From Euonymus europaeus (lineage: Eukaryota > Streptophyta > Magnoliopsida > Celastrales > Celastraceae): a stretch of 64,000 nt of DNA. The notes beneath the pieces were generated by a model. That model made no database searches and had not been told where the DNA came from. It saw only the letters and a program-made list of their open reading frames with translations. Position numbers and translations under genes: made by a program. This document shows positions 1-12,000 of the stretch, one piece after another. Location of the stretch: NCBI GenBank assembly GCA_963580455.1, contig OY756958.1, positions 28,718,501 through 28,782,500 on the forward strand. The letters are read 5' to 3'. The number at the start of each line of letters is the position of its first letter. The stretch's first letter is position 1.

Positions 1-644
1 TCGCTTCTGCTGCACATGACCAGCTCTGGCCATTTGATATTGTAAGCTTTTGGCTGCACAACTCATTAGAAGGCGTGGAATAAATATAACAGTATAAAAC
101 TACTTCAGATACTCATTTCCGGACACTGATTTTATATCAGCACAATATAAGAGCAGAAAAAACCTTAAATCGGCTCATTCTCCATAGGGAAAAAAACAAT
201 ATAGTAATTAAACACAATAAATAAACGCATAGTCATGAAGCTAAACACTAAACACAATGGCATTTGCTTTATTTGTATAGAACTTACACGTTACTCGGAG
301 ATATAGTACAAAGAATGATATACCATATCCCCACCCACAAAAAAAGAAGGAAAAATATTATATAAAGAATAAAAGAATGATAAAATTTATGTGCTATTCT
401 ACCAGCATATAAATATATTTTGCCTCAAATTATTACATACAAATTGCGAGACGCTTGCAGATGGAGAAGCAGACTCACCATAGTGAGCCTTCAAAACGGC
501 CGTCCAAAGAAACATCAACTAGGCTCATTGCCGTGGGGTTGTTCGAAATGCTCAGGTTTCCTAGACTTGATAAGGAACATCAATCATTCCAATGTCACAA
601 TCTCTTTCGCTGTCATTGTTGCGTGTGAACAATTCAGCATGAAG
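1..644. other. 3' UTR and downstream flank of the O-fucosyltransferase gene
   Basis: No convincing coding region. The part next to 644 must hold the 3' UTR of the minus-strand gene that stops at 645. The first ~400 bases are AT-rich with no recognisable gene end on either strand. Confidence 0.5.
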
Positions 645-3600
645 TCACAAAACAGAATGAGTGCGTGAATCATTGCACATACACTCTGGGACAGGGTACT
701 TCGTAACATCCCTTCCAGCTTTGCTAGTCCTAAGTTCTGGCTGCCCCGAGGACTCACGATGCAAGTCCTTCATGATCCTGTTAAACTCTGCCTCGGGGAG
801 AGAAGTATTCAGGAAATGATGGAGCATCTGTCTTTTGTTTGGGGTTATATACTTTTTGTGCCCTGCATAGGCTCTCTGTCCCTGTACCATCAGAAAAAAG
901 TTTCAGCTTCAAGCATTGCAGCAACAAAAGTCCAATTCGTCAAAAAAAATTGTCAGGCATATTATACATACGCATAAACCTCTTATTTTATTACTAATAA
1001 ATATAAGAGTACTGCATAGCAGACACTTTTCAGAATTCTGATAACAGCAAAAATCATGACCAGTGGATTCGATAACATTACCTGAAGTGCATGGCCCATA
1101 TTTCCCCCATGAGATGGCATGAAAACGTCGCTGTTCTCGGAAACTATATAATCAAAGGCAGCCATAGAGGAAGCCCTGTTTGCGAAAGGTTTTAGTTCAC
1201 CAGGCATGGCAAGATCTTCTTTGTCGTAAAAATGAGGGAATGCCTTGGTTAATGGTTGTAAAGCTTCTTTGCCACCCAATGGTTGCCCTCCAGCCCAGTA
1301 TATTCTCGCATTTCTGGGAGCTCCTAGAGCTTTAAGGAGCCTGAAACACAAAACCAAGTGCTCAGTCCATTGCAATAATATATTTGAGAAGCGAAGATAG
1401 CACGTTCAAGACAAATAACGAATATGTTGGATGCTGATTCTCACCTGGTTACCTCCAATGCATTCAAGGGACAGAGACCAGCAAGCTTCCTGTCATGGTA
1501 AGTCATATTTGATCTTGCAGTTAGGAGCTCAGGCCGTTGTTTCCTCTCATTGTTTATCATCTCATCATACTTTTCACCCAAACCAGGAAGGCAACCTGTC
1601 CTCACCCACACATCTTTTTCCATGCGTAAGTGAAGAGCAAGGTACGGTCCCTTGCTACGCATTCTCTCCGCAAGCTTGTTGCCAAGCTCCAAGATTTTGG
1701 GAGCAAATCTCAATGCATGAAAGGCAACCTAATGTAAAACAAATAAGAAATTAGAATCTATTATACTTACAACCGTACAATAATCCAGAAGATGAAAATT
1801 AGACTAAAACTTCAGATGCAAAAGATTTTGGAGTCTCACAATTCAGAGATTATTTTCAACAGTCTTTAGAAAAGAGCTGGAGACATTTTGGGAGCTGATG
1901 CAAGGACTGGAATTATTCAATGGCAAAGGGCCAACAAGATTGCACAGAAAGTTTCCAATATGAATATCTCGATTAAGAAAGGGCCAACGACAAGTAAAAC
2001 CTAACTTCCACATTTTGCAAGACATGGACTATTACTAGGAAGCTCACTCGACAAATATATGATAAAATGAGAATGTAAAGTAGTCACCTTGCATTGTAGC
2101 TTTTGAAGATCTGAAGGGAGATCTTTAGAAAGCCTAGAGTCAAGACCTCGTAAGAGCAGAACACCATCCCTGTTAAGCTGTAATGCCAAAAATAGACACA
2201 ATAAATATAACTGCTCCACTTGGAATCAACTATCTCAATTCTTCTTGAAGTTGCCAAGTTTTAGTAAGTTCCATATGACAGAAATAAACATATGAACATA
2301 AAAGCCAAAAATGACAAGTGGTTGCTTTAAGCAGCAGCTCCACCTTGAATTGGTCATTACTATTATGACAAAATTCCACAAATAGCAAAAATATTCCATT
2401 GAAAAAAACCATCCCCCAACAACTTGAAACTTTAGTTAAGACATACTAGGCAACTAATCAAGACATATAGCACTGAAACTATGGATATCACAACAATTAG
2501 GTGGACGCTGCAAATATCCTTTCTTCTGCAGTTTGATATCCTAGTGTCGTCTACATTTCTACATACAAGCAATAACTAAAAAGAAGCTCAAGTAGTTATC
2601 AAAAGAACGAGTTCAGCACCATGTCTTACCCGCTTAAGATAACGAGCACGAATCCATTGAGGGGAGACATGAAGTGGAGTGCGTTTCTCCTCGACTGGCC
2701 GTGTCATTATATGTGTAGAAGGCAATGACGAAACTATCCTCACATCATTGGCCAAAACTCTTTTAAAGTGCTCTAAATCAAATATATCAGAAAATTCACT
2801 GCAACCACCAAATAAGCACAAGAAAGAATATTCAATCTTCAGGAGAATGCAATACCCAAACAGGGCTTGGGGGGGGGGGGGGGGGGGGGGAAGTGGCGGC
2901 GGCTTGGGGGATGTGTGGAAACTTGAACATTCAAGAATAAATAAACTATATCTGTTAAGGTCAGATAGCAATGATAATATAAATTTATTAAAACGGTGGA
3001 ATTCAGTATCAATTCGCAGCGGAATTTGATTGACAACTGGAATACTAAATCAAAAGGTAATCTTCGAACAGAAAGAGGCAAATGGTAGATGTATATTCCG
3101 TTACCTTTCATCGCCCCAAACGGCATTGACTTGCAAGATGGGAACAACCAATGCAGCACCAAGGATCCTAGCAAAGACCACAGCATCAACAATCTGATTC
3201 TTTTGCTGACTCATTCCTCCAGAAACCACAACCAGTAGATACTTTCTTCTGCCCTCGACAATCCCTTGACTGTATCTCCTGTAATCCCTGCTGAAATCCA
3301 AGCAAGGCTTGTACCCCATCCCATCTGGCTGCTTCCAAAACTCACTCTCTTCATCCTTACCTGACCTTTCTGCGTACCCATTTGAGATCAAATCCTTTGA
3401 ATCACCCTTTCCAATGTTTGGAGCAATACCCACCTCTGATTTTGCAAAACCTTTGGAGGTCCAAAACTCCTCTTTTTCACCTAGTGCTGCCTGTGGCGTT
3501 GAGTACCCATTTGAAGTAGAGACCTGTGATTGGGTTGTGAAACATGGGTATGGAGAGAAAGGGACCAAAGGCTCAAGCTTGATCCCAAACCTTAGCATAC

Positions 3601-3799
3601 CAAAAAGGCCAAAGCAAAAGAGGGTAAAGAACCAAAGTCTTGGGCTTTTGTACGAACTGATGCCAAAAAACTTGTTGCTGCCATTCTTTGATGACTTCTT
3701 TGGTGATTCAAGGAGAGATTGAAGCGAAGAAGATGTCAAAGAGTTGATTATCTGAGATGGGACTGAGATATAAGATTGTTGTTTCTTGTATTTTGCCAT
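645..3799 (-). CDS. O-fucosyltransferase family protein (plant GDP-fucose protein O-fucosyltransferase-like)
   Basis: Six exons with GT-AG junctions read from the sequence: 3799-3105, 2798-2630, 2177-2088, 1728-1445, 1340-1082 and 881-645. Their sum is 1734 nt, an open frame of 577 aa plus stop. The protein begins MAKYKKQQSY and has a cytosolic N-terminus of ~50 residues, one membrane segment (about residues 53-72, LWFFTLFCFGLFGM), then a lumenal domain, so a type II Golgi protein is expected. Family motifs include LHLRMEKDVW and the C-terminal GNMGHALQGQRAYAGHKK. The second is rebuilt exactly across the exon 5/6 junction, which supports the model. Known for the family: fucosyl transfer from GDP-fucose, with cell-wall or glycoprotein roles in several members. 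The exact acceptor is not predictable here. The gene looks intact. Intron 1 holds a 22-base G run on the plus strand. Confidence 0.93.
2869..2890. repeat. G22 homopolymer in intron 1 of the O-fucosyltransferase gene
   Basis: An uninterrupted run of 22 G on the plus strand (C in the pre-mRNA), followed by a GGCGGCGG-type stretch. It lies inside intron 1 (2799-3104) and does not touch coding sequence. Its length is prone to slippage and may not be exact in an assembly. Confidence 0.9.
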
Positions 3800-5002
3800 T
3801 ACTGCTAATTTTTCTTCTTGAGAAAAAGCTAGAGCTTGCCTTTCACTAGGGATTCTTTTGCGGAAGTTTTAGAGAGAGAGAGAAAGAATGTGTGATATTT
3901 TAGAGACAGACAGAGAGACACAGGCGACTGGAACGCAATTTCTGATCAAGTCCTCCATACGCGTTTAACACAAGGTGAGAGACTTCTGACTGCTTTGTGC
4001 AAATGCCTTTGATTTATTTAAAGATTTTATCAATATATCATTTTTTAAATTTAGAAAATTTAATCATCATTTTGAATATCTAATTACAATTGAACCCTTA
4101 AAAAAATCAATATTACACAATTGTCTGATAGAAAACACTGCCCCACCCCCGCCAAAACAAAAAAAAAACACAATTGCAAGTGAAAAAATTGTAACTGAAA
4201 ATCAAAATCATCATAATCAATCGAGTCAACCATAATAAAGAGATGAAAATTAGGTCAGAGTTTATTAAGACATTGTTTTAGAGGGTGGGCATGGATCATT
4301 ACTCCCTTGCCTACAAAAGGGTCATCCCCTTCACCCAATTTGCCTTTAAGAAAAGGTACTTAAGTAAGTTCTTGTTTTTTAAAATTTTACATAATTTTAT
4401 TGATATTTTATGGTAGAAATTGTGAGTTTTTTGTCCAAATAAAACCCTCATACATGATTTAATTAATATTCATTAATTGTGAAAGAAAAAAAAAGAATAA
4501 AAAAATTCGACTTTTATTTTCACCCACTTTGCCATGACATTATTTTCCAGGAATTTTTATTTTACGGCACAATTAGCAGAAATTATTGATGTGAGAAAGT
4601 GAGAGGGCTTAAATACGTCACATATCAGAGAATTAGGAGTGTCTGGCTTTGCCAGCTGTCCCAGTTGTCCAATAAAGAAAATATTCAAATTCTTTTATAT
4701 TGAAAAGCCAAAAAAAAACACTCATATCAGACTCCGTGCCGCCATTGCGCAGTCAGCTGCGCGTCTCCAACAGGCTGTGCAAATAATTTTTCTTAAATTG
4801 CCAGCTGGACTCCACCTATTTGCCACGCTGGCAATTTCTCCACACTGCAGAAAATGACCCCTTGTCCTTTTGCAACGTGGATGTATCACCTTTTGGTGGG
4901 CGCGGAGTCCACCTTTGTCCGAGGTACATGCCACGTATGACAAATGTCCAAATCCCACTTTCCTTTTTCCTCCTATGCTACTCGGACGTAAAAATCGATA
5001 AC
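3800..5002. other. 5' region of the O-fucosyltransferase gene and intergenic DNA
   Basis: Just upstream of the start codon lies a short GA-rich tract (about 3870-3920), as often seen in plant 5' UTRs. Beyond ~4000 the DNA is AT-rich with no supportable gene. It runs up to the AATAT target-site copy (5003-5007) of the adjacent retrotransposon. Confidence 0.6.
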
Positions 5003-5007
5003 AATAT

Positions 5008-5700
5008 TGATGATGCCAAAAACTGTCCGTCCTAGCTGGACATCAATCAGTCGGGTCAGACTCCAAATTGCTGAGCTGGATGTCCTGCACAGTCAGCAAA
5101 CGTAAGATAAGAGGGACCCCGAGTTAGTTCGGGGGGGCCCGCTCCGACGCTCAAGTCAGTTAGGTAATTCTCAGTTGGGAGGGCTCGGTCTCTGAGAGCT
5201 CTCTCAACTTAAGCAACAGCAATGCTAGTTGTGACGTAAAAAATTTACCTGATGTGTGAGCCTCCTTTTATAGAGTTTTACAGAGTTCTTATTCTATTAG
5301 GAATGAAACTCCTCTCTTTATTATCCGAACGCATTTGTCGGAGTTGTAGGCCTTTTGGGTCTCTACTCCTTGTAGGATTAGGACTCCTTTAAAGAATGGA
5401 TCTAATTTGGATCCGGCAATGGCCGACCGACCATCCACTTGTCCTGAGGATGACCGACCGACCAATGTGCCCAGTGACACCATCACGAACTCATAGTTGA
5501 AGGCCGAACCGATCTGTAAAGGAAGACCGACCGAACTAACCACCGGCCTAGGCGGGCCTAATAAAACCAAAGTAGACCGACCGACCGACCACAATGATAC
5601 TCCAGGTCCGGTCGGTCTATCAAGGCGTGAAGCCGACCATCCGAGGTGGACATTATACACGTGTCACAATCTTATTGGATGGACCAGTTTTGCCATATCA
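5008..5700 (-). repeat. 3' LTR (element orientation) of the Gypsy retrotransposon
   Basis: 693 bp, nearly identical to 14533-15225. Differences seen by eye are near offsets 37 and 103. It holds clusters of CCGACCGACC-type motifs (about 5423-5635), a TATA-like box on the minus strand at 5264-5273 (CTATAAAAGG), and a CACGTG core near 5659 close to the start of the element's U3. Confidence 0.97.
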
Positions 5701-5702
5701 GA

Positions 5703-5721
5703 TGCCCCCTACTCCTTTTTT
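5703..5721 (-). other. Polypurine tract of the Gypsy element
   Basis: Read on the minus strand this is an uninterrupted-looking A/G tract (AAAAAAGGAGTAGGGGGC) two bases from the inner edge of the 3' LTR. That is the expected position of the second-strand primer. Confidence 0.85.
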
Positions 5722-5867
5722 GAATCGTTTCTACGATTTCCAATGAAGGAGTAATGATGACCAGCTATGCCATTAATGCTGAGGCGGCGATTCGGATCAA
5801 CGGTCGAGATGGTGGCTAGCCCAAGAGTCGTTGTAATCTGTGCCGTTAATTTGCCCAAGACGTCCAC

Positions 5868-5874
5868 TATAAAT
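5868..5874 (+). promoter_or_regulatory. TATA box of the antisense gene inside the retrotransposon
   Basis: TATAAAT lies ~175 bp upstream of the start codon at 6047, on the strand opposite to gag-pol. It is in internal element DNA between the LTR and the antisense ORF, so that gene could have its own promoter. Inferred from position and sequence only. Confidence 0.55.
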
Positions 5875-6046
5875 GCTGGACATGTCATTTTCAATTTTCC
5901 TTACTGAAGAGCTTTGAAAAGTCTGAGCCGAACTGCTGCAAGCCGAGCTTGATAGACAGACCGAGCTATCCGACAATCCTTTTGCTCTCTTCCTTCTAGC
6001 CGAGCTATAGCACATTCTCAGGTTAGTTCCAGCTCTTCTTGTAAGT

Positions 6047-8324
6047 ATGTCTTCCGATTTTAGTTCTTCTTCGTCTACTAGTTCGGACTCTTCTGACGCT
6101 CGAACCCTTAGTGATTTAAACTCTAGGGTCAATGTAGAAGCTCCATCCCCCAGCTTAGGCAGCTCGGTTCGGATCACTTTTGATCCTAGACCAGAGGTTG
6201 CTCCTTTCGGTCTTCCAGTCCCCAATGATAGGAGAGGAGAGAACCCTTCAGCCAAAGATGTCGAACCGACCGGAATTAGTAGTTCTTGCCTAGACGAGTC
6301 CTCTCTAAGAATAATTAGGGAGGAGACTGGTATTCCTTGGCCCATGAGGCTAATCCGTCCTGAAGAAAATCCATTCCGTCCGGCAGATAATGAATTTGCA
6401 CTTTCTTATCATTCTATGAAGCTCGGCGCTAGGGTCCCCTATCCTCCAGCTGTGACCAGCTTTTTAAGGAGATCCAACATCTGTCCGCCCTGCCTAACTC
6501 CTAATTCTTGGTTCTTCCTCTGTACCATCCTAACTCTTTGCTCTAAGTATGAAATTCCTTTCTCTTCCCATGTCATCCAGCATATTCTTAAGCTGAACCA
6601 CCATCCTAAGTCAAAAGGCCTTTACTACTTTCAGTTTAGAGAGCCTTTCGTCGCCCCTAAGTACGGTTCGTCCATTAAGAGGTGGAAGCAGGGATACTTT
6701 ATAGTGACCGTCCCACTTCCTGAACATAGTAGTTTGCCTTTTAGAAATTCCTATGGCGTACCTCGGATGAACTATTTTAATTCCCTTCCTGAGCTGAGCG
6801 ATGATGAGAAGGGTTGGTTAGATACCCTTACTTCTTTTCTCCCTCCCAATCCTTCCGTCCCTCTGGTGTTCGACTCAGAGGACCACTCAAGGGCATTTAC
6901 CTCGGATGTCCTTAAGATTGGTGGGTCAGAACTTTAACTTGCGATTCCTATTTGTTTAGTTATCTATGTCGTTCGGTCTCTAACACTTACTACATTTCTT
7001 TTTCAGATATGGCGAGCATGAACGAATACTTGTCCATGTTCAGTACTGGTTCGGGATCAGGAACCGGTCCGTCCAAGAAGCGAGCAGGCAAGAATAAGGG
7101 TCCAGCTAGGGATAAACGCCCCAGGCGTGATAACTCTGGAGAGACTGCTGCTGCTGACCGAGCCCTCCGTGCGCCAACTGAAACCCACACCACGGTTCGG
7201 GTTCGGACTAGTCAGAACATTTCTTCCACTCCTCCTTTGCCGACCGGTCTTCCTATCCATCCGACCAGCGTAAGGGTGCCCCCGAGGGGGCGGATCAGTT
7301 CGGACGACATGGTTGTGCATCAACCGAACTGGACCGTCTTGGTCAGCGATTCGGCCAACAATCCTTACGTGGCCGGTCAGATGGTGTCAAAGACCCCGAC
7401 CCCTGCTGATTTTGAGAGGTTCCGGGTCCTCTCTCTAGCGGACAAGGTGTCCGAGATGAACGTCTCGGCTATGAGGGTAAAATACTTCTGAACTTTAGCG
7501 AAAATTTTCGTTCTTTTTGTTTTTTTATATTTGGTTGGTCGGTCGGTTTTTGACACTTGGCCAAAATGATTTGCAGCTTCTCTCGTGCCTCGCCACTCTT
7601 CCAAGTGGTATAGCCGACCTGACCGCCAACGAGACTGCTGCGCTGGAGCGAGCCGAGTCTGCAGCTGAGCAGAAGTCTAAGGCAATTAATGACCTCGAGC
7701 GTGTGAAGGCCGAGCTGGCGGAAGCAAAGAAGGCAGCCAGAACCGAGGAGCGGCGTCTCAGAGCCGAACTTGAAGACCTTCAGTCTGAGCTGGAGTCTTC
7801 AAAGGCTTCTGCGGACTCCCGTGCCGAGCTGGCTGTCGCCAAAGCGCTCCGGGAAGGACGACAGTTAGGGATTGACCAATTCAAGCAGTCCGAGGAGCTT
7901 GGGTTGATGCTCCGTCAGGAGGGTTACTTTGGTGTCCGTGGAGCTTTCAAAACGGCCCGAAGAGCCCTCATTGATGCGGGCCTTGACCCTTCACTTCTGG
8001 ACCAGTTCTGCCCCCCCCTTAGTGGGTAAGGACGACTTGGTTGAGCCGAAGGAGGACATCTATGAGGAGTACAAAAGGGCGGAAGAGGCAAGGAAGAAGG
8101 CGGCCGAGCCGTCCGATGAAGAGGACGAGGATGAACGAGAAGATGGCGAAGTTGAGCCTCTGACCGATCTGACCCTGCCCGATCCGACCATTCCTTCTGA
8201 AGTTCAAGCACAAGAGAATCCTTCTTCCCAGCTGCCTGACCAACCAACCAGTCCACGTGCTGATCCAGCCGAAGTAGTTGCTGAGGTGGTGGTCGAGGAG
8301 TCTTATGTAGATGTAGAAAATTAG
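6047..8324 (+). CDS. Antisense spliced gene of the Tat-type retrotransposon ('putative gypsy type transposon' domain), with a frameshift
   Basis: This lies opposite to gag-pol, between pol and the 3' LTR. The three-exon model is 6047-6920, 7007-7476, 7577-8324; introns begin GTGGGT and GTAAAA and end TTTCAG and TTTGCAG. Exons 1 and 2 sum to 448 codons, and phases agree at both junctions. Exon 1 is Ser-rich, then a globular part with hydrophobic and Pro/Phe-rich motifs (FFLCTILTLC, YYFQFREPFV) like the plant family annotated as putative gypsy-type transposon/Transposase_28. Exon 2 is basic and low complexity. Exon 3 is Ala/Glu/Arg-rich and probably a coiled coil (about 7620-7850) with an acidic tail (DEEDEDERED). 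An 8-C run at 8011-8018 breaks the frame: downstream coding continues one base out of register to a stop at 8322-8324. With one C fewer exon 3 would be 249 codons including stop. Function unknown. Such antisense ORFs are described in Tat-lineage elements. Confidence 0.8.
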
Positions 8325-8377
8325 GCATTGTACTTGCTTCCCCTTTTTTTGTTCCTATGTAACTTTTTACTCTTTTA

Positions 8378-8383
8378 ATAAAA
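8378..8383 (+). terminator. AATAAA poly(A) signal of the antisense gene
   Basis: A canonical AATAAA lies 54 bp after the antisense gene's stop codon on the same strand. Together with the upstream TATA box it makes a self-contained transcription unit within the element. Confidence 0.6.
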
Positions 8384-8456
8384 GGCACTTTCTTTCTTTC
8401 AAGTGTTGTGTGTTCGTACCGTGCCATATTTTTGAACCACCTCGGTCTTCTTTTAT

Positions 8457-8815
8457 GACTTAGGATTTTGAATCCTTCTGGACTGACGAACCGAAGTGTT
8501 ACAACGATCATACCTCTTTGGTCGGTCGTCTGTAAGGACTTAGGATTTTTAATCCTTTTGGTCTGACCGACTTAGAGTCTCCATGATTATACCACCTCGG
8601 TTGTCCCTTTAGACTTAGGATTTTTTATCCTTTTGGTCTGACCAACCTTGTGTCTTTACGATTATACTACCTCGGTCGGTCGACTTTAAAGACTTAGGAT
8701 TTTCAATCCTTTTGGTCTGTCCAACCTGGTGTCTTCACAATTATACTACCTCGGTCGGTCGTCTTTAAAGACTTAGGATTTTTTAATCCTTTTGGTCTGA
8801 CCAACCGGGTTTTAA
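8457..8815. repeat. Five-copy ~79-bp tandem array between pol and the antisense gene
   Basis: Units begin GACTTAGGATTTT at 8457, 8537, 8612, 8691 and 8770 (periods 80, 75, 79, 79). Each carries a small inverted motif (GGATT...AATCC) and, in most copies, a GGTCGGTCG run. Tandem repeats at this place are a known feature of Tat/Retand retrotransposons. Confidence 0.92.
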
Positions 8816-9076
8816 ATTGCTCTAAAGTCGCCTCGATTCGTCCTTTCTAACTTGGGAATTTATTCCTCTAAGTTAGGACTTTTTGTGGCACTTTACTGGT
8901 TGTTGGCTTTTTGCTGACTGACCATATCTTTTCGAGGTAAAGCTGGCGTCTTTATTCATCAAAACAACCGAACGAAATGGTAGCTCTAAGGCTTACCTTA
9001 TTTCAAAACTATGATAGATCTTACCAGCTAACCTATTTTTATTTGAAAAAATAAAGGCTGAATAAGCAAAAAAGAA

Positions 9077-12000
9077 CTAGACGTAGTACCGTCTGAGGTT
9101 ATCAGCATTCCATGGCCTCATCTTCCCAGGCTTACCTGGGTCTTCAATCCTGTAAGTCCCTTCTTTGAGAACTTCAATAACACGGTAGGGCCCTTCCCAG
9201 GTTTCGCCCAGCTTTCCAGGGTGTTTCCCTGTTGCCTCTACCCTTCTTAGGACCAAATCCCCTACAGAGAATTTCCTCACACGTACTCTCTTGTTGTAGT
9301 ACCGTGCGGTTCTCTGTTTGTAGACTGCAGTTCTGATCCTGGCTGCTTCTCTGGTCTCCTCCAACAAGTCAAGGTTGTTGAAGAGCTGTTCATCATTTTC
9401 CTGCTCATTGAAACTGGAAATCCTCAAGGATGGGACTCCAATCTCTACCGGGATAACAGCTTCTGTACCGAATGACAACATGAATGGACTTTCACCTGTT
9501 GAGGTGCGAGGCGTAGTCCGGTAGGACCATAGTACTGAAGGCAGCTCCTCTATCCATTTTCCCTTTGCATCATCCAACCTGGCCTTTAGTCCCCGAAGGA
9601 TAGTTCGGTTGGTTACTTCTGCCTGACCGTTCGCCTGTGGATGGGCTACCGAAGTAATTCGTAGGTCTATCCCAAGGTCTTCACAAAACTTGTGCATTTT
9701 GCGACTGACGAACTGTCTCCCATTATCCACAACCAGGGCTCTTGGCAGTCCATACCTGCAGACCAATGTTCTCCAAATGAAATCCATGACCTTATTCTCA
9801 GAGATCATGGCAAGTGGCTCCACCTCTATCCACTTGGTGAAATAGTCTACTGCCACAATCAGATTCCTTCTCTGTCCTGCTGTCTGGACGAACGGACCCA
9901 GTAAATCCATGCCCCACTGAGCAAATGGACATGGATTTTGTATGGGAATGATCTCTGCTGGTGGCAGATGAGGCACATTAGAATGCCGTTGACATTTATC
10001 GCACTTCTGTACCAAAAGTTTGGCATCCTTCATCATGGTTGGCCAATAATAACCACACCGAAGTACCTTGTGGCTAAGCACCTTTGCTCCAATGTGACTG
10101 CCACATATCCCTTCGTGTACTTCTCTCAGAGCATAGTCTGCCTCTCGTGGGGCTAAGCATTTCAGGTATGGGAGAGTAAAGGATCTCCTGTACAATGCCC
10201 CCTGGATAATAGTATACCGTGCAGCTCTTCTTCGCAAACTCTTCGCCTCATTCTTATCCTCAGGAAGCCTTCCTTCCGTCAAGAAAGACCTTATTGGGTC
10301 TATCCAGCTAGGCTCCACTTCAATCTCCTCAACACGAATTTCATCGCGTATACTCTGCTGTGGGAGGGTTTCAATCCTGACCGAGGTAGGTACCTTGGTT
10401 GAGCTGGCGGATGCTAATCTAGCTAGCACATCTGCTTTTGTATTTTCAGCTCTTGGGATATTCTTCAATTCTACTGTCGGTATCTGTGCCAACAGCTCTT
10501 TCACCTTTGCCAAGTACTTGATCATACTGGGCCCTTTTGCCTCATATTCTCCCTTGATATGCCCAACCACAAGTTGAGAGTCGCTACTGATTGTAAGGTT
10601 TTTCACTTCCAATTCTATAGCCAATCTTAGGCCAGCTAGCACGGCTTCATACTCTGCTTCATTATTAGATGCTTTGAACTGAAAATGTAGAGCATGTTCT
10701 ACTATTATGCCCCCCGGGCCGAGGAGCAATATGCCAGCTCCACTTCCATCCTGATTGGAAGACCCGTCAACAAAAAGCTGCCACTGTTCTTGGATGGCTT
10801 CTTGATCTTCGGCCGATCTATGGCACTCAACAATAAAGTCAGCTAGTGCTTGAGCTTTGATGGCTTGTCTGGGTTGGAATTGGATGTCAAATTCGCTCAG
10901 CTCAATCGCCCACTTGACCAACCTACCCGACGTATCAGGCTTTTGCAAAACATTCTTCAATGGTTGGTCAGTTAACACTACTATGGGATGGGCCTGGAAG
11001 TAATGCCTCAATTTCCGAGCTGCTGTTACTAGAGATAGAGCCATTTTTTCAGCCTTTCTATATCTGGTTTCTGCATCCAGCATGACCTTACTAGTGTAAT
11101 ACACTGGTCTCTGCTCCTTCTCTACTTCTCTTATCAATACCGCACTGACTGCATGTTCAGATGTTGCTAGATAAAGATAAAGAACTTCCCCTTTCTTGGG
11201 GCAGGTCAACAGTGGTGGTTGGCTTAAATATTTCTTCAAATCCTCAAAGGACTTTTGACATTCTTCTGTCCAGCTGAACTCCCTTGCCTTCTTTAGGGAC
11301 TGAAAGAATGGTCTGCATCTATCCCCTGATCTTGCAAGAAAACGTCCCAATGAGGCAGCTCGGCCTGTCAGTCTTTGAACTTCCTTTGCATTCCGTGGCG
11401 ATTCCATTTTTAAAATCGCCTCAACCTTCTCAGGGTTGACTTCAATACCTCTCCTGGTTACTAGAAAACCAAGAAATTTTCCCGAGCTTACACCGAAAGC
11501 ACATTTATCCGGGTTTAGCTTCATTTGATATTTGTCCAGCATTGAGAAGACCTTGCACAGGTCTGCTGGATGGTCTTCCGCCCGCTTACTCTTCACCACC
11601 ATGTCATCCACATAGGCTTCAACGTTCTTTCCAATCAGATCAGCGAATATGTGGTTGACTAAGCGCTGGTAAGTGGCTCCAGCATTCTTCAACCCGAAGG
11701 GCATCACCTTATAGCAGTAGGTTCCTTCGGGGGTGATGAATGAAGTGCTCTCCTCGTCATCAGGATTCATCTTTATCTGATGATATCCAGAGTAGGCGTC
11801 CAAAAAACTTAGCACCTCATGTCCTGAGGTAGCGTCGACCAGTTGGTCAATCTTGGGAAGTGGATAGCTGTCCTTGGGACACGCCTTGTTAAGATCTGTA
11901 AAATCCACACACATTCTCCACTTGCCGTTGGCCTTTCTCACCATCACGACATTAGCTAGCCAGCTCGGATATAATACTTCCCGTATAAAATCTGCATCAA

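Noticed and set aside
5289..5660. 123-aa minus-strand ORF, repeated identically at 14814-15185
   Set aside because: It lies entirely inside both LTRs and is a product of GACCGACC-rich sequence; no family signal.
8011..8030. A further intron joining the two reading frames of the antisense gene
   Set aside because: No suitable donor upstream; a one-base slip in the C run explains the frame change exactly.
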